A DNA stretch of 21,021 nt from a virus. The notes under the pieces are model-generated. The model was not told where the DNA came from and made no database searches. It worked only from the letters and a program-made list of their open reading frames with translations. The stretch's first letter is position 1, and every line of letters starts with the position of its first letter. The translations under genes and the position numbers were made by a program. Below are positions 6,260-11,240 of this stretch, piece after piece. The stretch is taken from the IMG/VR virus record IMGVR_UViG_3300012008_000033, positions 1 through 21,021 of that record, one strand, 5' to 3'.

Positions 6260-6300
6260 GTACCGCTTTAGGAAGCCCGCGGGGGCAGAGGGAGCGGTAC
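6260..6300 (+). repeat. 8-bp inverted repeat with nested hairpin, upstream of the winged-helix gene
   Basis: GTACCGCT (6260-6267) and AGCGGTAC (6293-6300) pair perfectly. Between them GCCC and GGGC can form an inner stem. There is no T-tract, so this is not an intrinsic terminator. It lies 16 bases before the ATG at 6317, so it may control translation or RNA stability, or be a protein-binding site. Confidence 0.6.
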
Positions 6301-6316
6301 ACCTAGGCCAAAAGCT

Positions 6317-6778
6317 ATGAAACCAACCAAGAAAGAAACACTATTACGACTTCTCCTGCAAGCGGGCGTCAAGGGCGTCAACAGCTTCTCGGAGGTCAGA
6401 GGCCACATGCTCCAGCTGCCCTACGTTGTGAGCACGCTTCAGGACGATGGCTATGTGATTCATCATCACGATGAACCCAACGGCTCGACGACCTACCTCC
6501 TGATGCACGTTCCATTAGCGCTAAAGAAAGAAGCACGTTTGATCAAGGGGGACCTCGATCTCACGCCTCCACCCGAGCCAACGATGTTCGAGCTTCCTAG
6601 CCAGCAAGACATCAAGGACAAGCTTGAGATCCTCATGGGCAAGCTCAAGCAGCTTCGCAGGGATTACGTCCTCGCCGAGAATCTTGTCGACCAGGCCATC
6701 ATTCTTCGCCGCGGCCGAGCTATTAAGAACGCCATTTACAAACTAGACCCGAACCATTCAGAGATTGCTAGGGGATAG
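6317..6778 (+). CDS. Winged-helix DNA-binding protein
   Basis: A 153-residue protein. Residues 1-65 look like a winged helix: TKKETLLRLLLQAG, a recognition-type helix around EVRGHMLQLPYVVSTLQ and a wing VIHHHDEPNGSTTYLL, resembling the HTH_39 type seen in phage proteins. After a proline-rich linker (PPPEPTMFELP, about 92-102) the last 50 residues form a basic amphipathic helix region (KDKLEILMGKLKQLRRDY) that could dimerise as a coiled coil. It may be a transcription regulator or a replication-linked DNA-binding protein. There is no good Shine-Dalgarno; the hairpin at 6260-6300 lies just upstream. Confidence 0.65.
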   Translation: MKPTKKETLLRLLLQAGVKGVNSFSEVRGHMLQLPYVVSTLQDDGYVIHHHDEPNGSTTYLLMHVPLALKKEARLIKGDLDLTPPPEPTMFELPSQQDIKDKLEILMGKLKQLRRDYVLAENLVDQAIILRRGRAIKNAIYKLDPNHSEIARG

Positions 6779-6984
6779 GCTGGTCGTGGGAGCCCGCATC
6801 GAGCTCAAAGGGTAAAGGCTCGGCGGTCACTTCCAAACGAGCGTACTCCCTAGGAGTTACTGAGGGAGAGAGAGTTCGCCTTTGGTACCACCTGTTCCTT
6901 AGGCGAGCGCGAGCCATGTCCTGACACCACAGTGAGGGATAGGCATCTGAGCAGGTTTACGCTCTCTCAGTAGTTCCAATATCT
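6779..6984 (+). ncRNA. Candidate structured RNA or structured leader (non-coding gap)
   Basis: These 206 bases have no credible gene but many complementary arms: GAGCC (6790-6794)/GGCTC (6817-6821), GGGAG (6788-6792)/CTCCC (6846-6850), CTCCCT (6846-6851)/AGGGAG (6863-6868), TCGCCT (6876-6881)/AGGCGA (6901-6906) and CTGAG (6947-6951)/CTCAG (6966-6970). Some arms compete with each other. A promoter and T-tract are not obvious, so it may be processed from the operon message or act as the leader of the nuclease gene. I recognise no known RNA family, and there is no tRNA T-loop. Confidence 0.4.
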
Positions 6985-7395
6985 ATGAACAACAATCGAA
7001 TAGCCCACATGACGGTGATTGAGCTCAAGCCGACCGAACACCAGATTCAGACCCAAATCATGAATTATCTGAGGATCAAGGGGTGGTTCGTGATGAGGCT
7101 CAACTCAGGCAAGATCCCGATAGGGGAGGGGAGATCCAGGCGCATGATCCAGCTGGCCGAGGTCGGCACCCCGGATCTGATGTGCTTCAAGACTATTCCA
7201 GGCGCTGCTCTCTATGAGGGGGAAAATCAATCATGGAGGCTCGGTAGATATGTATCTCTCTTCTTCATCGAGGTAAAACGGCCAAAGATGAAGGCAACTC
7301 TTCACCAGACCATGAAGATGAAAGAACTTGAATCCTTCGGCGCGAAGTGCTTTGTAGCGACGTCGATCGAGGACGTGGAGGAGGCGATTACATGA
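6985..7395 (+). CDS. VRR-NUC domain nuclease
   Basis: A 136-residue protein that matches the VRR-NUC type of PD-(D/E)xK nuclease. TEHQIQTQIMNYLRIKGWF (residues 17-35) and MRLNSG match the start of the fold. Then come VGTPDL with Asp64, FIEVKRP with Glu96 and Lys98, and the later Gln in LHQTMKM and a GAKCFVA strand. Asp, Glu and Lys would form the metal-binding catalytic site. VRR-NUC proteins in phages are thought to be structure-specific endonucleases, for example Holliday-junction resolvases. The neighbouring annealing-type and DNA-binding proteins support a recombination or repair role. The ATG at 6985 has no Shine-Dalgarno; an internal ATG at 7009 is possible. It overlaps the next ORF by ATGA. 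Confidence 0.8.
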   Translation: MNNNRIAHMTVIELKPTEHQIQTQIMNYLRIKGWFVMRLNSGKIPIGEGRSRRMIQLAEVGTPDLMCFKTIPGAALYEGENQSWRLGRYVSLFFIEVKRPKMKATLHQTMKMKELESFGAKCFVATSIEDVEEAIT

Positions 7396-7505
7396 AGCAG
7401 ATTCTGCTCTGGATCGCTATCTATCTCTTCGTCATTGCTCTCTCGTTTTACCTGTTCATCTATGCCTATATCTATGTCATGGTTTTTTTCTACTGGCACC
7501 TATGA
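7392..7505 (+). CDS. Tiny membrane protein (37 aa)
   Basis: The ATG overlaps the TGA of the nuclease gene (ATGA at 7392-7395) and the stop overlaps the next ATG, so it should be translated by coupling. After MKQ almost every residue is hydrophobic or aromatic (ILLWIAIYLFVIALSFYLFI), giving one long membrane helix with many tyrosines. A phage function such as holin-like membrane disruption or superinfection control is possible, but nothing specific is seen. Confidence 0.6.
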   Translation: MKQILLWIAIYLFVIALSFYLFIYAYIYVMVFFYWHL

Positions 7506-7660
7506 TCGATTTTGAACTCACCATCGAAATAACAGGATCACAGCCCGCAACGTGTCAGGACTGTGGAGCTGAGCTTAAGCCCATGGGCTATGACGACGAC
7601 CTGAGATGCTCGAGCAACTGTGTTTGGAAGAAGTATTGGAAGGAGAGGAAGGACAAATGA
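7502..7660 (+). CDS. Small zinc-ribbon-like protein (52 aa)
   Basis: A 52-residue protein with four cysteines in a zinc-binding layout: Cys18-x2-Cys21 (TCQDCGAEL) and Cys36-x3-Cys40 (RCSSNCVWKKYW), ending in a strongly basic tail. It overlaps the previous gene by four bases and the next one likewise. A small zinc ribbon with a basic tail could bind nucleic acid or a host protein such as RNA polymerase; this is inference. Confidence 0.7.
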   Translation: MIDFELTIEITGSQPATCQDCGAELKPMGYDDDLRCSSNCVWKKYWKERKDK

Positions 7661-7782
7661 TCCTCGCGCTTTTGATTTTCATCCCGGCCGGCTTGCCGAT
7701 CGTCTGGCTCTTTGTTCATTTCAGCCTGAGGTACATCGACATGAAGAAAAAGAAGATCGAGATCATTTTTGAGATGGAGTGA
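7657..7782 (+). CDS. Tiny single-pass membrane protein (41 aa)
   Basis: ATGA overlap with the zinc-ribbon gene and an AAGGAGAGGAAGGA purine run upstream support translation. One membrane helix (ILALLIFIPAGLPIVWLFV, residues 2-20) is followed by a basic then acidic tail (DMKKKKIEIIFEMEME-like). An N-out, C-in topology is likely from the lysine cluster. Unknown function. Confidence 0.6.
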   Translation: MILALLIFIPAGLPIVWLFVHFSLRYIDMKKKKIEIIFEME

Positions 7783-7792
7783 CGCAGAATCT

Positions 7793-7909
7793 ATGATTTA
7801 CCACATTAAGGACAAACTATATCGCATCTTAACCTTTATACGATCTCGTCGCTGGATGCCCTGGAGCGTGGTGAGATTCATCGACAAGTTTCGCTACAAA
7901 TTACTGTGA
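7793..7909 (+). CDS. Tiny basic protein (38 aa)
   Basis: A 38-residue, strongly basic protein with tryptophans (FIRSRRWMPWSVVRFIDKFR). No good Shine-Dalgarno, but it lies 10 bases after the preceding gene and its stop is directly followed by the AAAGGAGGTGAT site of the next ORF. An amphipathic basic helix at the membrane is possible. It may be a real small gene or a chance frame. Confidence 0.4.
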   Translation: MIYHIKDKLYRILTFIRSRRWMPWSVVRFIDKFRYKLL

Positions 7910-7926
7910 AAGGAGGTGATACATGT

Positions 7927-8007
7927 ATGCCAGATGTGCTAAAATTATTTATTTTATTATTAGGTATTATCATCTTTCTTATTATTTGTGCGAGGGGAGG
8001 TAAATAA
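7927..8007 (+). CDS. Tiny membrane protein (26 aa)
   Basis: A perfect AAAGGAGGTGAT (7909-7920) precedes two ATGs, 7923 and 7927, in different frames. The 7927 frame gives a clean membrane helix (VLKLFILLLGIIIFLIIC) with a basic end (ARGGK). The 7923 frame gives a tyrosine-rich peptide without a clear fold, so I prefer 7927. The sequence is distinctly AT-rich. Confidence 0.5.
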   Translation: MPDVLKLFILLLGIIIFLIICARGGK

Positions 8008-8064
8008 ATGAGATTATTAGAATGGATTTATACATGGCTCTGGTGTAGGAGTGAGAGGAGGTGA
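8008..8064 (+). CDS. Possible 18-residue peptide
   Basis: The ATG follows the previous stop with no gap and has GGGGAGG about 8 bases upstream. The peptide is tryptophan-rich (MRLLEWIYTWLWCRSERR). Its last codons contain the GAGGAGGTGA used by the next gene, so it may exist to bring ribosomes to that gene, or may be a chance frame. Confidence 0.3.
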   Translation: MRLLEWIYTWLWCRSERR

Positions 8065-8067
8065 CTT

Positions 8068-8235
8068 ATGAAAATCAACATTGACCAATTTATTAAAGAC
8101 TACTTACCCGAGATTATTCTCGCCGGCGTGTTCATCCTGATCGGCACGTTCTTAGGTCCGGTCGGCATCATCGTCGTTCTGGGAGCGATTGCCTGGATAG
8201 TCTGGACACTCATTCAATTCGTGAAGAAGCAGTAG
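8068..8235 (+). CDS. Small two-helix membrane protein (55 aa)
   Basis: GAGGAGGTGA at 8055-8064 supports the ATG at 8068. The protein has a polar N-terminus (MKINIDQFIKDYLPE) and then two hydrophobic stretches (about 16-33 and 34-50, separated by a GP turn), ending FVKKQ. This hairpin layout resembles small holin-like or phage membrane proteins. No family is recognised. Confidence 0.65.
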   Translation: MKINIDQFIKDYLPEIILAGVFILIGTFLGPVGIIVVLGAIAWIVWTLIQFVKKQ

Positions 8236-8242
8236 TCCATTG

Positions 8243-8287
8243 TGAGCTGGGAAGCTTTGACCCTGCCGTTTTAGTCTTCCCGGCTCA
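8243..8287 (+). repeat. Long imperfect inverted repeat between two membrane-protein genes
   Basis: GAGCTGGGAAG (8244-8254) pairs with CTTCCCGGCTC (8276-8286), 11 pairs with one T-G wobble, extended by T8243-A8287, around a 21-nt loop. There is no T-tract after it; a Shine-Dalgarno follows. It may be an RNA-processing or stability element, or a partial terminator. Confidence 0.6.
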
Positions 8288-8306
8288 GAGGGGAGGTGAA
8301 TATGAA

Positions 8307-8492
8307 ATGATTCAATTACTAATCGATTTACTTATTGGAGGACTCGTCATCTATTTGATCTACTGGATACTCGGGATGTTGGCTCTTCCTCAGCCTGTTA
8401 AGCAGGTGATCCTCGTCGTTGTGGCGATCATCGCGATTATCTGGCTCTTGAGTGCGCTCGGAGTGACAGGCGGTATGCCGTCTCTTAGATAG
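8307..8492 (+). CDS. Small two-helix membrane protein, Thivi_2564-like
   Basis: A 61-residue protein with two membrane helices (LIDLLIGGLVIYLIYWILGML, in outline, and VILVVVAIIAIIWLLSAL) around PQPVKQ. The arrangement resembles the Thivi_2564 family of small membrane proteins often found in phages and environmental bacteria. GGGGAGGTGA at about 8290-8299 sets the ATG at 8307. Placed last in a run of small membrane proteins and just before the packaging genes, it is a candidate holin, but sequence alone cannot show that. Confidence 0.7.
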   Translation: MIQLLIDLLIGGLVIYLIYWILGMLALPQPVKQVILVVVAIIAIIWLLSALGVTGGMPSLR

Positions 8493-8500
8493 TCAGTTGC

Positions 8501-8521
8501 CACCGGGGATAGACCTCGGTG
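8501..8521 (+). terminator. Strong 8-bp hairpin, possible operon end
   Basis: CACCGGGG (8501-8508) pairs with CCTCGGTG (8514-8521) around a 5-nt loop, with one G-T wobble. No T-tract follows, so it is not a canonical intrinsic terminator. It sits between the last small membrane gene and the promoter of the packaging genes, where an operon end would be expected. Confidence 0.4.
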
Positions 8522-8534
8522 AGAGCTGATCATA

Positions 8535-8563
8535 TTGACATAATGTTCTATTTCTGCTAGGTT
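8535..8563 (+). promoter_or_regulatory. Promoter of the packaging genes
   Basis: TTGACA (8535-8540, in TTGACATAA), a 17 bp spacer and an extended TGC-TAGGTT (-10 at 8558-8563). Start is predicted near 8570. GAGTA (8566-8570) and TACTC (8578-8582) form an inverted repeat across the start point, a typical operator position. The ATG at 8588 lies about 18 bases downstream without a Shine-Dalgarno. Confidence 0.6.
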
Positions 8564-8587
8564 CTGAGTACCGCAAATACTCAACCT

Positions 8588-8977
8588 ATGACTCTAAAAC
8601 AAAAAGCCGCTGTCAAGAAGATCACAGAAAATCACGGAAATGTTAGTCGGGCAATGCTCGACGTTGGTTACTCTCCCAATACAGCTAAAAAGCCTTCAAA
8701 TCTTACAAATTCAAAAGGCTTCAAAGAACTCCTCGAAGAGTATTTCCCGGATACAGACCTCTTCAAAGTAGGGGTAGAGGGGCTCCATGCCACTAAGCTG
8801 GCCACCTCCTTCACTGAAGCTGATCAGTTCATTCCGGACTATCCAACTCGCCACCGCTATTACGAAACCGCCCTAAAGCTCAAGCGTTACCTCGGACCCG
8901 AGACATTGATTCAAAACAATGTGGGGGGAGACATGAGCCTTGAGCTGATCGGAGGCCATGCAGGCAGTCTTACATGA
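8588..8977 (+). CDS. terS: Terminase small subunit
   Basis: A 129-residue protein placed directly before, and overlapping, the large terminase. Residues 1-45 form a helix-turn-helix of terminase small-subunit type (LKQKAAVKKITENHGNVSRAML, in outline, then DVGYSPNTAKKPSNLTNSKGF), as in proteins that recognise the packaging site on concatemeric DNA. The middle is helical (KELLEEYFPDTDLFKVGVEGL) and a region around RHRYYETALKLKRYLG may serve oligomerisation. The small subunit would form a ring and stimulate the large subunit. The last 20 bases overlap the large-subunit gene, which suggests coupled translation. The leader lacks a Shine-Dalgarno. Confidence 0.75.
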   Translation: MTLKQKAAVKKITENHGNVSRAMLDVGYSPNTAKKPSNLTNSKGFKELLEEYFPDTDLFKVGVEGLHATKLATSFTEADQFIPDYPTRHRYYETALKLKRYLGPETLIQNNVGGDMSLELIGGHAGSLT

Positions 8978-10310
8978 AACACAGCTTGAAGTCGCCAGAG
9001 ATACGCACCGCTTCAAAGTCCTCTGTGCCGGCCGCAGGTGGGGAAAGTCAGTCCTCGCGCAGCTCATCACGCTCCAATGGGCAGTCCAGAAGCCGGGGCT
9101 CTACTGGATCGTCTCACCCAGTTACAAGCAGTCAAAGCAAATCCATTGGCGTGGTCTCCAGCAGATCATCCCGCGCGACTGGGTCGTCAAAACCAATCAG
9201 AATGAGCTCTCAATCACTCTCAAGAATGGTTCGATCATTGAGCTCAAGGGCGCAGAGAATCCCGATGCGCTCCGGGGTGTCAAGCTCCGAGGCCTCGTCA
9301 TCGATGAGATTGCTTCTATTAGAAACTGGGACTGGCTCTGGTCTGAGGTATTACGTCCGACGCTTACTGACTACGCGGCCCCTGCTCTCTTTATATCTAC
9401 GCCTAAAGGCTTCAACCACTTCTACGAACTCTTTACTCAGGGACAAGACTCAGCTAGTGACCAAGAACATAGTGATTACAAAAGCTGGCGTTTTACGAGT
9501 TACGAAAACCCCTACATCCCCAACGCAGAGATCGACAAAGCGAAAGACGAGCTCTCCGAAAACACCTTCGCCCAAGAGTATATGGCCGATTTCCGCAAAT
9601 ACACTGGCCTCGTTTATAAAGAGTTCGACCGTAAAATCCACGTCCAAGAGCTCCCAGACTTCCAGCCCGTCTACTACATTCGAGGACTTGATCGAGGTTT
9701 CACCAACCCTACCGCTGTCCCGATCATTGAGGTCAACTCAGACGGGGACTGGTATCAAACGCACGAGCTCTATAGCTCAAGTCTCACCAACGTCCAGCTC
9801 AACGAAGAGCTCACTCGACTTACCCAAGACGTGGCGATTGGCTCCTACGAGCTCTCGACAATGGACTCTGCGGCCGCCGGCGACATCCAAGAGCTCAACG
9901 ACCTCGGCCAAGACTTCATCAGCGTCCGCAAGGAATCAGGCGAAGCGATGGTCAACTACGTCAGTTGGAAGATCCAAAAGTTCGCCGATCGTCTCAGGAT
10001 CAACGCCACAGGAAAGCCGCGGTACTACTGCCATCCCCGAAACGTCAAAACCGTCTATGAGTTCGAGCGCTACGCGTGGCCGGATAAAGTCATCGACATC
10101 AACCAACCAGAAGCGCCGATCAAAGCCAACGACCACATGATGGACGCTCTGGCCGATCTCAACGCGATGTATATGCATGCCTACGAGCCGGCAGTCAGGC
10201 ATCCGTGGGACGGTAAGATCCCCGGCACATTCGTGCCACCGTCGCTACCAGATGAAGATGACAACGAGTGGGGAACACCGATGCGTGACTATGGATCAGA
10301 CGAATTTTGA
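8958..10310 (+). CDS. terL: Terminase large subunit (ATPase and nuclease)
   Basis: The 450-residue packaging motor. The ATPase domain has Walker A GRRWGKS (residues 25-31), Walker B LVIDE (113-117, with the catalytic Glu117) and the coupling motif STPKG (147-151). The C-terminal RNase H-like nuclease has Asp245 in GLDRG, Asp303 in TMDS and Asp392/Asp396 in NDHMMDAL, the expected metal-binding acids. Length is normal for a two-domain terminase. It docks on the portal, drives DNA into the capsid with ATP and cuts the concatemer. The start is the ATG at 8958, inside the end of the small-subunit gene. The gene is complete and no key residue is missing. Confidence 0.95.
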   Translation: MQAVLHETQLEVARDTHRFKVLCAGRRWGKSVLAQLITLQWAVQKPGLYWIVSPSYKQSKQIHWRGLQQIIPRDWVVKTNQNELSITLKNGSIIELKGAENPDALRGVKLRGLVIDEIASIRNWDWLWSEVLRPTLTDYAAPALFISTPKGFNHFYELFTQGQDSASDQEHSDYKSWRFTSYENPYIPNAEIDKAKDELSENTFAQEYMADFRKYTGLVYKEFDRKIHVQELPDFQPVYYIRGLDRGFTNPTAVPIIEVNSDGDWYQTHELYSSSLTNVQLNEELTRLTQDVAIGSYELSTMDSAAAGDIQELNDLGQDFISVRKESGEAMVNYVSWKIQKFADRLRINATGKPRYYCHPRNVKTVYEFERYAWPDKVIDINQPEAPIKANDHMMDALADLNAMYMHAYEPAVRHPWDGKIPGTFVPPSLPDEDDNEWGTPMRDYGSDEF

Positions 10311-10524
10311 CAAACTCATGCAGGAGTATTTTCCTGATATTCATCGGCTCAACGAGCTGAGTAAGACTGACGTGCACCTGTGGGCGCTCTTGCTGCTTCT
10401 CCTTGAGAACAACACCAAGCAGCTCACCGGCCGAGTGGAGGTGTTCTACACCAAGGGGCATATCGATGCGATCAAGCAGACGATCGACATGCTGGCTTTC
10501 AAGGCCTCTAGACCAGGCTATTGA
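10291..10524 (+). CDS. Small hypothetical protein behind terL
   Basis: A 77-residue protein. I start it at ATG 10291, 20 bases inside the end of terL, because sequence upstream in this frame is only the shadow of terL. It is helical and leucine-rich (MDQTNFDKLMQEYFPDIHRL, then DVHLWALLLLLLENNTKQL). The segment LMQEYFPD recalls ELLEEYFPD in the small terminase, which may be chance or a sign of shared binding. The leucine run is too broken by polar residues for a certain membrane helix. Position between terminase and portal suggests a packaging or head-assembly accessory. No family is recognised. Confidence 0.65.
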   Translation: MDQTNFDKLMQEYFPDIHRLNELSKTDVHLWALLLLLLENNTKQLTGRVEVFYTKGHIDAIKQTIDMLAFKASRPGY

Positions 10525-10547
10525 CAATGTTGTGTAAAGTATATAAA
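10513..10547 (+). promoter_or_regulatory. Promoter of cassette A
   Basis: TTGACA (10521-10526) with TATAAA (10542-10547; 15 bp spacer) or TAAACT (10544-10549; 17 bp). It is preceded by CCAGGC, and the 14-mer CCAGGCTATTGACA (10513-10526) recurs at 10916-10929. Transcription should start about 10 bases before the terminator hairpin. Confidence 0.55.
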
Positions 10548-10566
10548 CTCATGTTGACTATAAGCG

Positions 10567-10591
10567 GTCGCCCCACCGGGCGGCTTTTTTT
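10567..10591 (+). terminator. Intrinsic terminator touching the next ATG (cassette A)
   Basis: GTCGCCC (10567-10573) pairs with GGGCGGC (10578-10584), seven pairs including one T-G, 4-nt loop, then T7 (10585-10591). The ATG of the next gene begins at 10592, directly after the last T. Confidence 0.8.
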
Positions 10592-10903
10592 ATGTATCCG
10601 AACAACTTTACAGCATTGATTCAAGCACTTCAGCCTCAACAGCAAATGCAGGGGTTTGGAGGACTTCAGGCTCTCAGTAGATCTGGTGGCAGCGCGCAAT
10701 ATAGCCCGCAACAACTTGCTCCCCCCGCGGTGAATCCTGCAATAGCCCAACATAATCAGATCAAGTCACAAATCGCCGACATCTTCTCGCACCTAAACTA
10801 TCTCGGGGTACCTACCCCACCAAATCCCTTTGATTCTGGATATACTCCGGATCATCTCGCACATTGGAAGGCGATGACGGCGGGCCTCTTCGGATCGAAA
10901 TAA
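10592..10903 (+). CDS. Hypothetical small protein, Gln/Pro-rich N-terminus
   Basis: A 103-residue protein not recognised as any family. Residues 1-55 are rich in Gln, Ser, Gly and Pro (ALQPQQQMQGFGGL, QYSPQQLAPPAVNP) and probably flexible. The second half looks folded (IKSQIADIFSHLNYLGVP, GYTPDHLAHWKAMTAGLFG). The ATG directly follows the T-tract of a terminator and has no Shine-Dalgarno, so expression would need readthrough or an unusual initiation mode. It has its own promoter cassette on each side. Its place between terminase and portal suggests a virion or assembly role. Confidence 0.65.
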   Translation: MYPNNFTALIQALQPQQQMQGFGGLQALSRSGGSAQYSPQQLAPPAVNPAIAQHNQIKSQIADIFSHLNYLGVPTPPNPFDSGYTPDHLAHWKAMTAGLFGSK

Positions 10904-10915
10904 TATCACGCACGT

Positions 10916-10953
10916 CCAGGCTATTGACATTCATGCTTGGTTCTTGACATAAT
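10916..10953 (+). promoter_or_regulatory. Promoter of cassette B, two overlapping -35 motifs
   Basis: TTGACA (10924-10929) with CATAAT (10948-10953) at an 18 bp spacer. That CATAAT is itself the end of a second TTGACATAAT (10944-10953), which might act as a -35 with TACAAA (10963-10968), but the 13 bp spacer is poor. The 14-mer CCAGGCTATTGACA repeats that of cassette A. Confidence 0.5.
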
Positions 10954-10971
10954 CGATACGACTACAAAAAT

Positions 10972-11004
10972 GGTCGCACCCTAAAAGGGGAGCGGCCTTT
11001 TTTT
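10972..11004 (+). terminator. Intrinsic terminator of cassette B
   Basis: GGTCGC (10972-10977) pairs with GCGGCC (10992-10997) with one T-G, then an A-A mismatch and CCC (10979-10981)/GGG (10988-10990), followed by T7 (10998-11004). The next ATG is at 11016, 11 bases later, without a Shine-Dalgarno. Confidence 0.75.
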
Positions 11005-11015
11005 GTGCCTAACAC

Positions 11016-11240
11016 ATGGACACCGTGATCATTCTTGCCCTCATCATCTTTCTTATCTGGCGCGAGTGGCTCTCATTCCACGAACGCGAGAACCTTGTCG
11101 ATCGCCTCATGGCGCGCAATCTCCCTGAATACAAAGACAACGTCGCTCCTGAGCCTAATCACGTCGATCCAGCGCCATCAACGGTGTTCGATCTAGACGA
11201 GGCGAAGGAGGAAATAATCAATGGACCAGAAGAAGAGTAA
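11016..11240 (+). CDS. Small membrane-anchored acidic protein
   Basis: A 74-residue protein with one N-terminal membrane helix (about residues 3-18, VIILALIIFLIWREWL), a charged middle (FHERENLVDRLMARNLPEY) and an acidic tail rich in Glu, Asp and Pro. Small proteins of this build often precede portal genes in environmental phages, but I cannot name a function. The last 20 bases overlap the portal gene and contain its AGGAGGAAATAA site (from about 11206), so it is translationally linked to it. Confidence 0.65.
   Translation: MDTVIILALIIFLIWREWLSFHERENLVDRLMARNLPEYKDNVAPEPNHVDPAPSTVFDLDEAKEEIINGPEEE

Noticed and set aside
6788-6850. Possible tRNA-like fold with GGGAG/CTCCC ends
   Set aside because: There is no T-arm GTTC-type loop, no anticodon arm of the right size, and only five closing pairs.
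7923-8003. Alternative 26-codon frame beginning MYARCAK at ATG 7923
   Set aside because: The overlapping frame from 7927 gives a much more convincing membrane helix, and the same ribosome binding site can serve it.
8974-10140. Long 388-codon frame overlapping the large terminase
   Set aside because: Ser/Thr/Arg-rich composition is typical of an out-of-frame reading of a real gene; terL has all catalytic motifs in its own frame.
10307-10312. TTGACA at the end of the large terminase gene
   Set aside because: No acceptable -10 box lies 15-19 bp downstream; it is probably chance.
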